Positions 1-8,925 are shown, counted from the stretch's first letter. The stretch: 51,883 bases of DNA from Planctomycetes bacterium UBA2386 (GCA_002343845.1 DDSQ01000125.1:56908-108790); one strand, 5' to 3'. Notes: generated from the letters alone by a model not told the origin. Translations and numbers: made by a program.

Positions 1-1128
1 GAACTTGTAGCCGCGGCGGTACTCGTACTTCTCGACCGCCTTCATCAGGCCGGTGTTGCCCTCCTGGATCAGGTCGAGGAACGACAGCCCGCGATTGCGG
101 TACTTCTTCGCGATCGAGACCACGAGGCGCAGGTTGCCGGAGCTGAGCTTGCGCTTGGCGTCTTCGTAGTTCGCGTAGGCCTGACGCAGGAACTCGAGGC
201 GCTTCTGCAGCCGCTCGACCGACTCGAGGCCGTCGACCTGCATGTCGCCGAGCCGCCGACGCGTCTCGGCGGCGTCCGGGTTGGTGAGTTGCGCCCCGCG
301 GTAGCGCAGCAGCCGCGCTTGCAGCCGGTTCATCTCGGCGATGCGGCTCTCGACGAGGTCGATCATGGGCCGCACCTTCTTGCCCTGCAGATTCAGTTCT
401 TCGATCAGCGCCACCGCCTTGCGGCGCCGCGAGAAGATGCGCTTCTTCAGCACCATCTGCTCGCCGCCCGCGACGCCCTCCTCTTGCAGCCGCGAGAAGT
501 CCTTGCGCGCGGCTTCGTAGATCAGGCGCAGCGTCGCGATGTTGCCCGGCAGGCGGTCGGAGAGATCGGCCTTGCCCACCTCGGGGTCCTGCTGGTTCAC
601 CTTCAGCGTGCGGTCGAACGCGAGCTCGCCCTTCAGCACGTCCTCGAGGATCTCGATCGCGTTCTTCATGCCGAAGCCCGACGACAGCACCTCCTTGCGG
701 AACTGCTTGCGCGTCAGCTCGATCTTGCGCGCGAGCGAGATCTCCTCCTCGCGCGTCAGCAGCGGGATCTCGCCCATCTGCGTCAGGTACATGCGCACCG
801 GGTCGTCGATCTTCTCGGTGATGTCGACCATCGGCGCCGCGAGTTCGGCCTCGGTCGGCTCGGCGATGTCGATCTCAGGACCAAGGTCGGGGTCGTCGTC
901 ACCGCCCTCGCCGTCCTTGCCGGCGGCCTTCTTGCCCTTCTGCTTGTCCTCCTCGACTACGTCGAGCCCGGCCTCCTCGATCATCGCGATCGCGGCCTCG
1001 ATCTTCTCGGGCGACGACATGTCGTCGGGCAGGGCGCCGTTGAGTTGGGCCAGGGTCACGGCGCCCGACTTGCGGTGCGCCTTGATGAGGGCCTTGATCT
1101 TCTTGTCGAATTCGGTCGGTACGGACAT
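1..1128 (-). CDS. rpoD: Primary RNA polymerase sigma factor RpoD (sigma-70), C-terminal part beyond the left edge
   Basis: This is the N-terminal 376 residues of the housekeeping sigma factor, which brings RNA polymerase to -10/-35 promoters. The N-terminus ([21 protein letters not shown]) looks like region 1.1. An acidic linker follows, then region 1.2 ([18 protein letters not shown]), a helical non-conserved insert, and region 2.1-2.2 with [20 protein letters not shown] and [20 protein letters not shown]. Regions 2.4, 3 and 4 lie outside the window. The ATG follows the dnaG stop by 20 nt and has no clear Shine-Dalgarno sequence. The dnaG-rpoD order is the classical macromolecular-synthesis arrangement. 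Identity is certain; the exact start is likely. Confidence 0.96.
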   Translation of the reverse strand, partial: MSVPTEFDKKIKALIKAHRKSGAVTLAQLNGALPDDMSSPEKIEAAIAMIEEAGLDVVEEDKQKGKKAAGKDGEGGDDDPDLGPEIDIAEPTEAELAAPMVDITEKIDDPVRMYLTQMGEIPLLTREEEISLARKIELTRKQFRKEVLSSGFGMKNAIEILEDVLKGELAFDRTLKVNQQDPEVGKADLSDRLPGNIATLRLIYEAARKDFSRLQEEGVAGGEQMVLKKRIFSRRRKAVALIEELNLQGKKVRPMIDLVESRIAEMNRLQARLLRYRGAQLTNPDAAETRRRLGDMQVDGLESVERLQKRLEFLRQAYANYEDAKRKLSSGNLRLVVSIAKKYRNRGLSFLDLIQEGNTGLMKAVEKYEYRRGYKF

Positions 1129-1148
1129 TGGAGATTGGGATACGGGAA

Positions 1149-2993
1149 TCAGGACGGCGACTGGCGCGGCCGCGTTTCGCGCAGCTGTGCCAGCAGGTGT
1201 TGTTGGAGTTCGGCGGCACGCGCGGTGTCGCCGACGGCGAGCGCAGCCTGCAGTTGCACGCGCACCGCGCGACGTTCGGCCTCGCCGAACAGGCGCCGGC
1301 GGCCCTGCAGTTGGCCGGCAAGAACCCCGGCGGGGTCAGGCATTTTCAGCGACCGTTCGTGCGCGAGGGCCAGCGCCGACTGCAACTCCGGGCGTTCGGA
1401 CGCCCGGGTCATCAGGTAGCGCATCAGGGCGCCCGGCTCGGTGCGACCCGCGGCCGCCCCTTCGATCGCCCAGGCGAGCAGCGTGGCGTGTTCGGCCGAC
1501 AGTTCGCCGGCGGTGGCAGGATCGAACCCGGCCAGCAGTTGCGGCGCTGCGAGCACGCTGGCGAGGATCACCGTCTCGGCCTGCACGAGCGGCGAACGGC
1601 GAGGTGCTGGCGGCGGCACCGGCGGGGCTGCCCCGTCCCGCTGCGGCTGCTGCCGATGCTGCTTCTGCTTCTGCAGATGCCGCTCCAACACCGTCGCCGG
1701 CATCGCGAGATGGCGAGCCATCTGCTCGACCAGGGCGGCAGCCCGCACCGGCGATTCGACGTGCACGAGCAGCGAGCCGCATTCCTGGGCCGCCGCTTCG
1801 ACGTTCGCGGCCTGCGTGAAGTCGAGACGCCGGCGCAGCAGACGGAACCACACCGCGACCCAGTCTTCGGCCCCGTCGATCACGTCGGCGAAGCGCGCCC
1901 GGCGCTCGATGACGAGTTCCGGGTCCTCGCCCGGCCGCGCCACCACGACATCGGCGGGATCCTTCGCCGCGCCGTCGGCATCGCTCATCAGCGCGATGCG
2001 GACCGGCAGCCGGCTGTTCGCGAGTTCGCGCGCGGCGCGCTCGGCCGCCTGGGCGCCGGCCCGATCGCCGTCGAACATCAGCACCAGACCTTCGGTCGCG
2101 TACCGCTCGACGGTGCGCGCATGCTCGGCGGTGAATGCCGTGCCGAGCGAAGCGACCGCGCCGCGGAAGCCGGCCAGATGGCAGGCGATGACGTCGGTGT
2201 AGCCCTCCATCACCACGATGCGGCGCTCATGCGCCTGCTTCGCCTGATGCAGGCCGAACAGCACGCGACGCTTGTTGAAGTACGGCGACTCCGGCGAGTT
2301 GAGGTACTTCGGCGGCTTGTAGTCGCCCTCGCCGTCGCTGCCGGGCGCGCCCGGAACGAGGCGCCCGCCGAAACCGACCGTGCGGCCACGTTCGTCCTCG
2401 ATCGGGAACATCAAGCGGTGCGCGAAGATCTCGCGGCCGTTGCGCAGCAGACCCGCCGCCTCGATCACCTCGCGCGGCAACTGCTTCTGCTGCACGAACT
2501 GCGCGAGCACCCCCGGGGCCGGATGGCACCCGAGCCGCCACGGCCCGATCGCGTCGGCGAGGCCGCGGCGTTCGAGGTAGTCACGCGCCAGCTTGCCGCT
2601 CTCGGGAGCGAGCAGCACCTGCTGGAACAGGCCGGCGACAGCCGCCAACGCTTCGTAGGCGTCCGGCCCCGCCTTCGCTTCGCGCCCACCACCACGGAAG
2701 ACGCCTTCGAGCGAGATCCCGGCGCGCTCGGCGAGCAGTTCCATGGCTTCGCGGAACGACATCCCGTCGCGCTCCATCAGCCAGTTGAAGACGTCGCCCG
2801 TCTTGCCGCAGCCGTAGCACTTGAAGTACTGCTCCTCGCGATAGACGTAGAACGACGGCGAGTTCTCGGCGTGGAACGGACAGAGGGCCTGCAGCAGCCG
2901 CCCCCGCGGCCGCAGGGGCAGGTAGCTCTCGATCAAGGCGACGATGTCGGTCGCCTCCTTGATGCGGAGCTTGGCGTCCTCGAAACGGTCCAT
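1149..2993 (-). CDS. dnaG: DNA primase DnaG
   Basis: This 614-residue primase makes RNA primers at the replication fork together with the replicative helicase. The CHC2 zinc finger ligands are C38, H41, C59 and C62. The TOPRIM catalytic domain (about 258-340) carries EGYTD at 263-267 and DGDRAG at 308-313. The C-terminal third is the less conserved helicase-binding region. The reading frame is open for another 50 codons upstream, but [18 protein letters not shown] is the family N-terminus, so that ATG was chosen. It has no Shine-Dalgarno sequence; the preceding bases are C-rich. Transcription probably starts far upstream at the promoter at 3332-3359. rpoD follows after 20 nt. Confidence 0.97.
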   Translation of the reverse strand: MDRFEDAKLRIKEATDIVALIESYLPLRPRGRLLQALCPFHAENSPSFYVYREEQYFKCYGCGKTGDVFNWLMERDGMSFREAMELLAERAGISLEGVFRGGGREAKAGPDAYEALAAVAGLFQQVLLAPESGKLARDYLERRGLADAIGPWRLGCHPAPGVLAQFVQQKQLPREVIEAAGLLRNGREIFAHRLMFPIEDERGRTVGFGGRLVPGAPGSDGEGDYKPPKYLNSPESPYFNKRRVLFGLHQAKQAHERRIVVMEGYTDVIACHLAGFRGAVASLGTAFTAEHARTVERYATEGLVLMFDGDRAGAQAAERAARELANSRLPVRIALMSDADGAAKDPADVVVARPGEDPELVIERRARFADVIDGAEDWVAVWFRLLRRRLDFTQAANVEAAAQECGSLLVHVESPVRAAALVEQMARHLAMPATVLERHLQKQKQHRQQPQRDGAAPPVPPPAPRRSPLVQAETVILASVLAAPQLLAGFDPATAGELSAEHATLLAWAIEGAAAGRTEPGALMRYLMTRASERPELQSALALAHERSLKMPDPAGVLAGQLQGRRRLFGEAERRAVRVQLQAALAVGDTARAAELQQHLLAQLRETRPRQSPS

Positions 2994-3331
2994 CGGGGGG
3001 AAGGGGCGGTGCGGGGAAGTCGAAACGGAGCGGTCGTGGTCGCGCCGTCGACGGGGGTCGACGAGCATCCGCCCGGGGCTGCCCCGGGATTCCGGACACC
3101 GAAGGGTAGCCCGCGCGCCGCCGCGAGGCGGTCGATGCGGCAACCCGATCTACGCATGGGCCTGCGTGGGTGCGTTCGCGGGATCGCAAGGGATCGCCGG
3201 AAACCAACCGCCGCAGGCCGACCTGACTGCTCCAACCTCCGCATTGCCCTGTGGTGTGGCGCCGATGTCGGCCCACCCCGCGCCGGAACGTCGTGTATGT
3301 CCGGGGACGTCTGCGAGTATTGGAACCCGGC
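2994..3331 (-). other. Long untranslated leader of dnaG-rpoD, possibly structured
   Basis: About 330 nt lie between the promoter at 3332-3359 and the dnaG ATG, with no convincing gene. In particular no rpsU was found, although rpsU precedes dnaG in some bacteria. Two foldable segments are visible: a pairing of GCCTGCG (3161-3167) with CGCAGGC (3212-3218), and a perfect 7-bp hairpin at 3072-3088. No U-run follows either, so they do not look like intrinsic terminators. I checked for conserved blocks of RNase P RNA and small SRP RNA and did not see them. A processed small RNA or a regulatory leader remains possible. Confidence 0.4.
3072..3088 (-). other. Perfect 7-bp GC hairpin in the dnaG leader
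   Basis: CCCGGGG, a 3-nt loop, then CCCCGGG. It lies about 80 nt before the dnaG start codon. There is no following T-tract on either strand. Its role is unknown; it could be an attenuator-like or processing element. Confidence 0.35.
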
Positions 3332-3359
3332 AGTGTAGCACGCCCTCGGCACTCGTCAA
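3332..3359 (-). promoter_or_regulatory. Sigma-70-type promoter for dnaG-rpoD
   Basis: Reading the minus strand, the -35 is TTGACG (3359-3354), the spacer is 16 nt and the -10 is TACACT (3337-3332). A TG one base before the -10 (TGCTACACT) makes it an extended -10. The expected start site is near 3325. This is the best consensus promoter seen in the window, in keeping with a gene for the housekeeping sigma factor. Confidence 0.7.
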
Positions 3360-3418
3360 GAACGCGCCCCGCGGCAGCCTCGACCTCCGCTCGCCGGCGC
3401 GCCTCCCACTCGCTGGCG

Positions 3419-4327
3419 TCAGGCCCTGGCGTCGGTGGGACCGGCGGTTGCCTGCCGCCACCAGTCGACCAACGTGTCGGGCGGCACCTGCTCGGCGCGT
3501 TGCGCGAGCGCTGCCGCGTCCAACGGAGGCATCCGCCCGCCGATCGCCGCGACCGCGGGCAGCAACGTCGTGCGCAGCGTCTTGCGTCGCTGCATGAAGA
3601 CGTGCCGAACGAACTGCAGGAAGCTGGCGCGGTCCCCCGCCGATGCACCGACCAGCGGACCGTCGGTCCTCGCCGTCAACTCGAGCACCGCCGAAGTCAC
3701 CTTCGGCCGCGGGCGGAACACCTGCGGTGGCACATCCCGCAGCGAGCGCGCCTCGAACAGCGCCTGCAGGCCGGCCGACAGGCCGCCGTAGTCCGGGCTG
3801 CCACACCTGGCCGCGACGCGCTGCGCCATTTCCTTCTGCACCAGCAGCACGCAGCGCGCCGGCAGCCGCGGAGCTGCGGCCAGTTCCGCCAGCAATGGCC
3901 CCGACACCGAGTACGGTAGGTTGGCGACCACGAGCAGGCGCCCGCCGGGCCGCAGTTCTGCAGCCATCGCCGCAGCCAACTCGGGGTGCAGCGTGCGGCC
4001 GCGGCCGCCGAGCGCGTCGGCGTGCAGCCAGGTGATGTTCGCCTGGCCCGCGAGATCGGCTTGGGCCAGCTGCAGCAGGCGCGCGTCGATCTCGACGGCG
4101 AACACCGCGCCCGCAACCGCGGCAAGTTCTCGCGTCAAGAACCCGAGCCCGGCCCCGATCTCGACCAGCGTGTCGCCTTGCCCGGCACCTGCCGCCGCGG
4201 CGAGCCAGCGGTGCAGGCTCGGATCGAGCAGGAAGTTCTGGCCGAGCACGCTGCTCGGCCGGAACCCGAGACCATCCATGCGGGCACGAAACGCGGCGAA
4301 CGGATCGCGCCCGGTCACGTCAACCAC
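3419..4327 (-). CDS. rsmA: 16S rRNA dimethyladenosine transferase RsmA/KsgA
   Basis: RsmA dimethylates two adjacent adenines in the 3' terminal hairpin of 16S rRNA during 30S maturation. The 302-residue product has GQNFL at 29-33, SAM motif I EIGAGLG at 57-63 and the catalytic motif NLPYS at 136-140. The C-terminal helical domain contains FMQRRKTLR. The GTG chosen overlaps the stop of the upstream lipoprotein gene by 8 nt and gives the usual 20-odd residues before GQNFL; GTG at 4315 and ATG at 4279 are alternatives. Coupling to two envelope lipoprotein genes is unusual for this rRNA enzyme. Confidence 0.94.
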   Translation of the reverse strand: MVDVTGRDPFAAFRARMDGLGFRPSSVLGQNFLLDPSLHRWLAAAAGAGQGDTLVEIGAGLGFLTRELAAVAGAVFAVEIDARLLQLAQADLAGQANITWLHADALGGRGRTLHPELAAAMAAELRPGGRLLVVANLPYSVSGPLLAELAAAPRLPARCVLLVQKEMAQRVAARCGSPDYGGLSAGLQALFEARSLRDVPPQVFRPRPKVTSAVLELTARTDGPLVGASAGDRASFLQFVRHVFMQRRKTLRTTLLPAVAAIGGRMPPLDAAALAQRAEQVPPDTLVDWWRQATAGPTDARA

Positions 4328-5384
4328 CGCCGAAGCCGAGTTCGCGCCGCAGCACGTCGAACAACGGACCGTGCGCGCCGGCTGGTGGCAGCGGGTCGGA
4401 CCAGGCCTCGCGCAGCACGTCGCGGTGGCGGCCACGACGAACGAAGCGCACGAGTTGCTGCACGTCGGCCGCGGTCGGGGTTTCCGGATCGCCCACCAGC
4501 GCCACGAGCAGTTCGCGCACCGTCGCGCACAAACGCACCCCGGTGCGGGCGACCCGATCGCCGGCCGGCAGCGCCGACGTCGTCGCGGCGAGCGGGGACT
4601 GGTAGTCGGAGCCGAGCACTTCGCGAGGGACATAGACGCCTCCCGCCGCGTGCAGCCAGGCCAACGGCATCAGGCCGCCGGGGCCCTCCCATACGGCGAG
4701 CGCGGGCGTTGCCTGCACCACGCGCCGGCATGCGGCGAGGCCACTGACCGGATCGAGCACGCCTGTTGCTGCGCCCTCGGCGGGCCACCACTCGCTCCAC
4801 CATGCCGGCACCGTCTCGGTCCACTCGCTGACGTTGCCGATCCAATCGTAGGGCTGGTCGCCGCCGGTGCGTCGCCCGGACTCGAAGGTGCCGACCGGCG
4901 TCGGCTGGCCGAGCCCGAGTTCGAGCGTGTTGGCCCGCGCCGTGTCTTCGCGTCGTCCCCAGGGGAAGCGGTTCCCGCCGCGGCCACCGACGGCCGCGAA
5001 CCACCACTCGTCGCTGCGCGGCAGACGCAGGAAGCGCCAGCGCGCGAACGCCCTCGCTTGCAGGAGATCGATCGACGAGATCGGCAGCGACGGATCGCCG
5101 ACCGCCAACACCGCATCGGCGGCAACGGCGCGGCCCGCGGCCGTCGCCGCGAACGCCGCCCAGTCACCGCGCGTCGCCTCGAAACGATCGAAGAACAGCG
5201 CCTGCGAAGCACCGAGCCCTGGGCGCTCGAACAGCACCAGGTCGCGCAGCGACCCGAACCGTCCGGCGCGTGGCGGCGTCACGTCGTCCTCTGCCTTGGC
5301 CGGCTCGTCGCACGCTCCAGCGATCAGCAGCGCGGCGGCAAGGCCCGCGACCACGGCAAACCAACGCCAGGACCGATCGCTCAC
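4320..5384 (-). CDS. Lipoprotein with a formylglycine-generating-enzyme-like (SUMF1/FGE) fold
   Basis: The 354-residue product starts at a GTG whose GTGA overlaps the stop of the OmpA-like gene. A lipoprotein signal ends at IAGAC (Cys25). The body resembles the FGE-sulfatase/C-type-lectin-like fold: an early FFDRFEATRGDWAAFA, then LPRSDEWWFAAVGG, FPWGRREDTARAN, YDWIGNVSEWTET and a terminal RTGVRL strand. The paired catalytic cysteines of true formylglycine-generating enzymes were not seen, so a binding or structural role at the cell envelope is more likely than sulfatase activation. An extra C-terminal stretch of about 60 residues overlaps the rsmA start. The fold call is good; the function is unknown. 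Confidence 0.8.
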   Translation of the reverse strand: MSDRSWRWFAVVAGLAAALLIAGACDEPAKAEDDVTPPRAGRFGSLRDLVLFERPGLGASQALFFDRFEATRGDWAAFAATAAGRAVAADAVLAVGDPSLPISSIDLLQARAFARWRFLRLPRSDEWWFAAVGGRGGNRFPWGRREDTARANTLELGLGQPTPVGTFESGRRTGGDQPYDWIGNVSEWTETVPAWWSEWWPAEGAATGVLDPVSGLAACRRVVQATPALAVWEGPGGLMPLAWLHAAGGVYVPREVLGSDYQSPLAATTSALPAGDRVARTGVRLCATVRELLVALVGDPETPTAADVQQLVRFVRRGRHRDVLREAWSDPLPPAGAHGPLFDVLRRELGFGGG

Positions 5385-6040
5385 GTATCGAGCATCAAGA
5401 TCTCGACGCGCCGGTTCTTCTGCCGCGCGGCGTCGTCGTTGCCCTCGACCGCGGGTCGATACTGGCTGTAGCCGGCGACGCTGACGTTCTCGGCCGGCAT
5501 GTTCGCCGTATCGGTCAGGAAGTCGGCAACCGCCATCGACCGCTCGACCGACAGCCGCAGGTTGGTCTTCCACTGGCTGCGCTGGATCGGCTGGTCGTCG
5601 GTGTGCCCTTCGATGCGCACCTTGCGACCACTGAGCTGGCTGGCCAGCTCCCCCAGCGTGCGACGTCCCTGCTCGGAGAGTGCGTTCTGGCCCGGCGAGA
5701 ACAGCACTCCACCCGCGACGCGGAACGCGTAGCCCTCGCGCGTCTGCACGAGTTCGACGCCGCTCTGCGCCGAGGGCGTGCCTGCGCCATACTTCGCCAG
5801 CAGGCCTTCGATGCGCCGCTTCTGGTCGGCGATCCACGCCGCGTCGGCGGCACGACCGGAGAGGTCGCGGTTCTCACCGCGCAGCCGCTCGTTCTCGGCG
5901 CTCAGTGTCTTCTGCGATTCGACCAACGCCGCGTTCTGCGCCTGCAGCGCGTTCTTCGCGCCGACGACCTGGCGGTGTGCTTCAGGACTGACGCAGGCTG
6001 CCGCGGTGAATGCCGCGACCATCATCAAGGTGTACTTCAT
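5381..6040 (-). CDS. OmpA/Pal-like peptidoglycan-binding lipoprotein
   Basis: The 219-residue product has a lipoprotein signal ending in TAAAC (Cys16). A predicted coiled coil follows (about 20-75, rich in Q, E, L and R). The C-terminal OmpA domain has the expected order: VEGVLF-type strand, RIEGHTDDQPI, NLRLSVERSMAVADFL, VSVAGYSQYRP and KNRRVEI. This domain binds diaminopimelate in peptidoglycan, so the protein should tether the membrane to the wall. The ATG was chosen because the lipobox follows it at the right distance; a weak purine-rich site precedes it. Its stop overlaps the next gene, so the two lipoproteins are probably made together. Confidence 0.9.
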   Translation of the reverse strand: MKYTLMMVAAFTAAACVSPEAHRQVVGAKNALQAQNAALVESQKTLSAENERLRGENRDLSGRAADAAWIADQKRRIEGLLAKYGAGTPSAQSGVELVQTREGYAFRVAGGVLFSPGQNALSEQGRRTLGELASQLSGRKVRIEGHTDDQPIQRSQWKTNLRLSVERSMAVADFLTDTANMPAENVSVAGYSQYRPAVEGNDDAARQKNRRVEILMLDT

Positions 6041-6239
6041 GGGATGCCCCCTCGCGTATCGATCCGGGTGACGCGGATGCGACCGACCGGTGGCAGCACC
6101 CGCGCGAGCGAACGTAGCCAGCCGCAGCGGCGATTGCCACATCCCGAACGCCGCGCGGAGCGGCAGGCGCACCGCGGTCAGGGGCGGCGGCGGCAGACGA
6201 CCGGCAGGCCCCAGAGGGGATCCCGCCGGCAGCGGGCGG

Positions 6240-6731
6240 TCACTTCTTCGGCGCCCAGAACGACGTCAGCGAGCTGTCCTTCGGGTCGGCATCCTGCGCG
6301 ATGCTGTAGTGGACCAGCGCTGCCCAGATCATGACGAGCGCGCCAACGCAGGCCGCGACCGTGACCCAGGTCGGCTCCTTGCCGGCGGCGGCGGGAGCGG
6401 CGCTGACGGGCGCGGAGCGCGCCGGACGGGCGCTGCGCGTCGGCTTCTGCACTTCGACATCGTCTTCCGCGAGCAGCGTGTCCTCTTCGGAGATCTGCTC
6501 GGTGACCATGCCGGTGTCGTCCTCGAGCGCGTCGCCCTCGGACAACCGCGCGTCCGCGTCGGACTTCGAACCGAGCGTGGCGATGTCCTCCTTGCGGAAC
6601 TTCATCGAGTCGCCATCGCGATAGGCGCGGATCTCACCTTCCGAGACCAGCTTCTTGAGCTCTTCGCTGCGCAGCTTGAGCTCGCGCAGCGCCTTCTCGA
6701 AGGACAGGAAATCGTCGTTCTTGTCGGACAC
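6240..6731 (-). CDS. Excisionase/MerR-like HTH protein with a C-terminal membrane anchor
   Basis: The 163-residue product begins at a GTG preceded by GAGG. Residues 8-55 look like a small winged-helix DNA-binding module (FEKALRELKLRSEELKKLVS, then EIRAYRDGDSMKFRKEDIA), as in excisionases and BldC-type regulators. An acidic linker with 'SDADARLSEGDALEDD' and a Pro/Ala/Arg linker follow. One transmembrane helix spans about 121-142, leaving a short outer tail. DNA-binding-like modules tethered to the membrane are odd; the module may bind protein instead. Neighbours on both sides are envelope genes. No precise function is assigned. Confidence 0.75.
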   Translation of the reverse strand: MSDKNDDFLSFEKALRELKLRSEELKKLVSEGEIRAYRDGDSMKFRKEDIATLGSKSDADARLSEGDALEDDTGMVTEQISEEDTLLAEDDVEVQKPTRSARPARSAPVSAAPAAAGKEPTWVTVAACVGALVMIWAALVHYSIAQDADPKDSSLTSFWAPKK

Positions 6732-6854
6732 GGACTACCTCAGGGACGGCTGTGGGACAGAGGGGCTTGCCGGCAACGGGCGGCTGCCTGGGACGGCGGC
6801 CACCGGGAACCGGGGGAGGTCGAGGAGCTTACCGACGGCCGGACGAGCGTCCAG

Positions 6855-7352
6855 TCAGTCCTTGCGGCGGTTGACGTCCGGCTCGAGACCGGTGCCGAGT
6901 TCCCCCGGCTCCTTGCGTCCACGCTTGGTGAACAGCTCTTCGAGTCGATCGTACTCGTACTCGCTGCGGTCGTTGTAGCCGCGCAGCTGCAGGTCGAGGT
7001 CGATGCGCCGGGCGCCGACCAGCACCACGCGCCGCTGCTCGGCCGAGCCGCCGCGCGCCTCGTAGACGGCGAGCTGCCGCGTCTTGGTGTCGATCAGGTA
7101 GAGCACCGAAGTGCCCACGCCGTAGCTGCCGGTGACGGCCAGGAACCCGTTGGCGCTCGCCGAGCCGCCGGACTCCTCGCTGTAGACCAGCTCCGGCCCC
7201 GCCGTCGTCGGGGCGGGTGCCGGGGTCGGACTCGGCGGCGCGTTGACGGGGCCACGGCCCTGGGCCGAGAGCAGGCCCGGCACCGTGTGGCCGAGCAGGA
7301 AGCACAAACCGAAACCGGCGCCGAGCGCGAGCGTTTGCCGCCAAGACTTCAT
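6855..7352 (-). CDS. Small exported protein of unknown function
   Basis: The 165-residue product has an N-terminal hydrophobic segment (about 8-30) that is a signal peptide or anchor, then a Pro/Ala-rich linker and a compact domain. That domain includes FLAVTGSYGVGTSVLYLIDT, the strand RQLAVYEARGG and RRVVLVGARRIDLDLQLRGY, followed by a highly charged tail. GGAG about 9 nt before the ATG supports the start. The pattern of a short beta domain that reports a value is shared by small proteins I cannot name. It is transcribed in line with the neighbouring minus-strand genes. Confidence 0.7.
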   Translation of the reverse strand: MKSWRQTLALGAGFGLCFLLGHTVPGLLSAQGRGPVNAPPSPTPAPAPTTAGPELVYSEESGGSASANGFLAVTGSYGVGTSVLYLIDTKTRQLAVYEARGGSAEQRRVVLVGARRIDLDLQLRGYNDRSEYEYDRLEELFTKRGRKEPGELGTGLEPDVNRRKD

Positions 7353-7402
7353 GTGGGACTCCGGGAGAAGGCGCAGGGGGCGAGCCGTGCGGGGCGGGCA
7401 CT

Positions 7403-8236
7403 CTACTGCGGACGCGGGTCGGGTGCGAAGGCCCGCAGCGCCAGCCAGTGCAGCACCTGCCGCAGCGCTTGCGGCGAGGTCGTGAGCCCGGTGTGTCCGG
7501 CGGCCACGTGGATCGTGCGCGCCGGGTTCGGCAACGCCGCCTCGCCGACCGCAACGGTGCCGTCGTCGTCCCCCGGAATCGCGGCGTTGCCGCTGCCGAT
7601 GTCCCCCACGATCGCGCCCGAGCGTGGCAGCCACGGCAGCGGCCGGGCGTGGAACGCGTCGCCGGGCGAGAGCTGCCCGGCGGCGGTCGTTCCCATCGCC
7701 CAGCGGAACAGGAACCAGCGCTTGCGCAAGTCGGCGAGCATCGCCCCGCGGTGCGGCGTGCCGAGGTAGACGCACGCCACGGGCTCGACGGCACCCGGCG
7801 AACGCAGGTACTCCTCGATCACGAGCCCGCCCATCGAGTGGCCGACGAACCGCCACTCGTGCACCGCGCCGCGGGCCGCGCGGGCTTGGATCACCGCGGC
7901 GAGCGACCGGGCGTGGTCCTCGATCGGCGCGCGCGTGCTGGCGTAGCCGACGTTGATGACCTCGTAGCCGTGCGCCTGCAGCGAGCGTTCGAGCCGGCCG
8001 AGCGACGCCGCGGTGCGAAACAAGCCATGCTGGAGCACGACGACGCGCACCCGGCCGTCGTCCGGCATGCGCGCCGCGTCGACGACGACCGGCGCACCGA
8101 CGTTCAGCAGCCAGTCGAACGGCCACGCGATCGGGCCGCCGGTCAGCACCAGCACGAGGCTCGCCACCGCACCCAGGGCCGCCGCGCCGAGCAGACGCCG
8201 CCGCCATCGCCGCGGCCGTTCCACGCGATCATCCAC
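7403..8236 (-). CDS. Membrane-anchored alpha/beta-hydrolase, lipase-like
   Basis: The 277-residue product has a basic N-terminus and one transmembrane helix (about 14-36), so the hydrolase domain should face the periplasm. Catalytic features are QHGLF at the oxyanion loop (69-73), nucleophile elbow GHSMGG (S134), acidic cluster PGDDDGT (223-225) and AAGHTGL (H248). The YLGTPHRGAML block is typical of triacylglycerol lipases and PGAP1-like esterases. The substrate is unknown but is probably a lipid or ester. The GTG start overlaps the end of the upstream miaE-like gene by 8 nt, so the two are translationally coupled. Confidence 0.85.
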   Translation of the reverse strand: MDDRVERPRRWRRRLLGAAALGAVASLVLVLTGGPIAWPFDWLLNVGAPVVVDAARMPDDGRVRVVVLQHGLFRTAASLGRLERSLQAHGYEVINVGYASTRAPIEDHARSLAAVIQARAARGAVHEWRFVGHSMGGLVIEEYLRSPGAVEPVACVYLGTPHRGAMLADLRKRWFLFRWAMGTTAAGQLSPGDAFHARPLPWLPRSGAIVGDIGSGNAAIPGDDDGTVAVGEAALPNPARTIHVAAGHTGLTTSPQALRQVLHWLALRAFAPDPRPQ

Positions 8237-8855
8237 CGGCGAGTCCCCGCCAGCCGCTGTGCAGCCGCGGCGACCACGGCAGCGCGCGCAGCACGTCCGC
8301 CTCGTGCTGCAGCACCGCCGCGTGGCGCGCGTCGGCGGTCGCCGGCCCGACCAGGCCAGCCGCGAGCCCGACGTAGAGCGGCGCGTGCCGTTCCTCGGCT
8401 TGCGCGAGCTCGGCGTAGAAGCCGGCGAGTTCGGCGTCGTGCGCTGCGAACGCGCCGGCGAGCAGGTGCAGCCGTTCGTGGGACCGCGCCTCGATCACCG
8501 CCGCGACCAGCAGTTCGTCGGCGAGCCGTTCGGGCATCGTGCGGGAAACCACGGCCTTGAGCTGCTCGGCATACGGCGACGGCTCCAGAGTCGCAGCGTC
8601 GATGCCGCGCCGCTGCAGCAGCCGCAGCGTGCGTTCGAAGTGCACGAGTTCCTCGCGCGCCAGCGCGGACAGTTCGCGATGCGCCTCGGCCGCGACCGGC
8701 ACCCGGAACAGGAACTGCACGGCCGCGGCCGCCGCCTTCTTCTCGAGCTGGGCCTGTTCGAGCAGCAACTCCCGCACGTACGGCCGCATCGACGCGGCCC
8801 ATGACGGCGGCGTCGCCACGCGCAGTCCGTCGGCCTCGTCGCGCACCATGGTCAC
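8229..8855 (-). CDS. miaE: MiaE-like tRNA hydroxylase (ferritin-like di-iron protein)
   Basis: The 208-residue product resembles MiaE, the di-iron monooxygenase that hydroxylates the isopentenyl group of ms2i6A37 in tRNA. Iron-ligand helices are seen as LLLEQAQLEKKAAAAA, REELVHFERTL, AAVIEARSHERLHLLA and FYAELAQAEERHAPLY; the EExxH and ExxH pairs are intact. A GTG at 8855 was chosen because a -10-like TAGGCT lies 7 nt before it; an in-frame ATG two codons later is the alternative. The gene is divergent from the metallo-beta-lactamase-fold gene and coupled to the downstream hydrolase gene. Confidence 0.86.
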   Translation of the reverse strand: MTMVRDEADGLRVATPPSWAASMRPYVRELLLEQAQLEKKAAAAAVQFLFRVPVAAEAHRELSALAREELVHFERTLRLLQRRGIDAATLEPSPYAEQLKAVVSRTMPERLADELLVAAVIEARSHERLHLLAGAFAAHDAELAGFYAELAQAEERHAPLYVGLAAGLVGPATADARHAAVLQHEADVLRALPWSPRLHSGWRGLAGG

Positions 8856-8862
8856 GGCCCGC

Positions 8863-8868
8863 AGCCTA
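8863..8868 (-). promoter_or_regulatory. -10-like element TAGGCT for miaE (probable leaderless start)
   Basis: On the minus strand TAGGCT is followed by 7 nt and then GTG. No Shine-Dalgarno sequence and no clear -35 were found. The spacing puts the transcription start at or next to the start codon. Confidence 0.45.
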
Positions 8869-8925
8869 CCGGCGCCCTCCTCGCGTGGCGACTCGCGCCG
8901 CATCCCGTAGCATCCCGCGCCGCCC

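Noticed and set aside
2994..3331. RNase P RNA, small SRP RNA, 6S RNA or rpsU in the dnaG leader
   Set aside because: Conserved blocks of RNase P and SRP RNA were not found, no S21-like peptide is encoded, and a 6S-like fold could not be shown by eye.
4759..5837. Longer start for the FGE-like lipoprotein reaching into the OmpA-like gene
   Set aside because: The part upstream of 5384 is Arg-rich and lies in another frame of the OmpA-like gene; the lipobox supports GTG at 5384.
6041..6239. Terminator-like hairpins after the HTH-membrane gene (for example CCCC-TCT-GGGG)
   Set aside because: Stems are 4-5 bp in a 70% G+C background and lack a T-tract, so they are not above chance.
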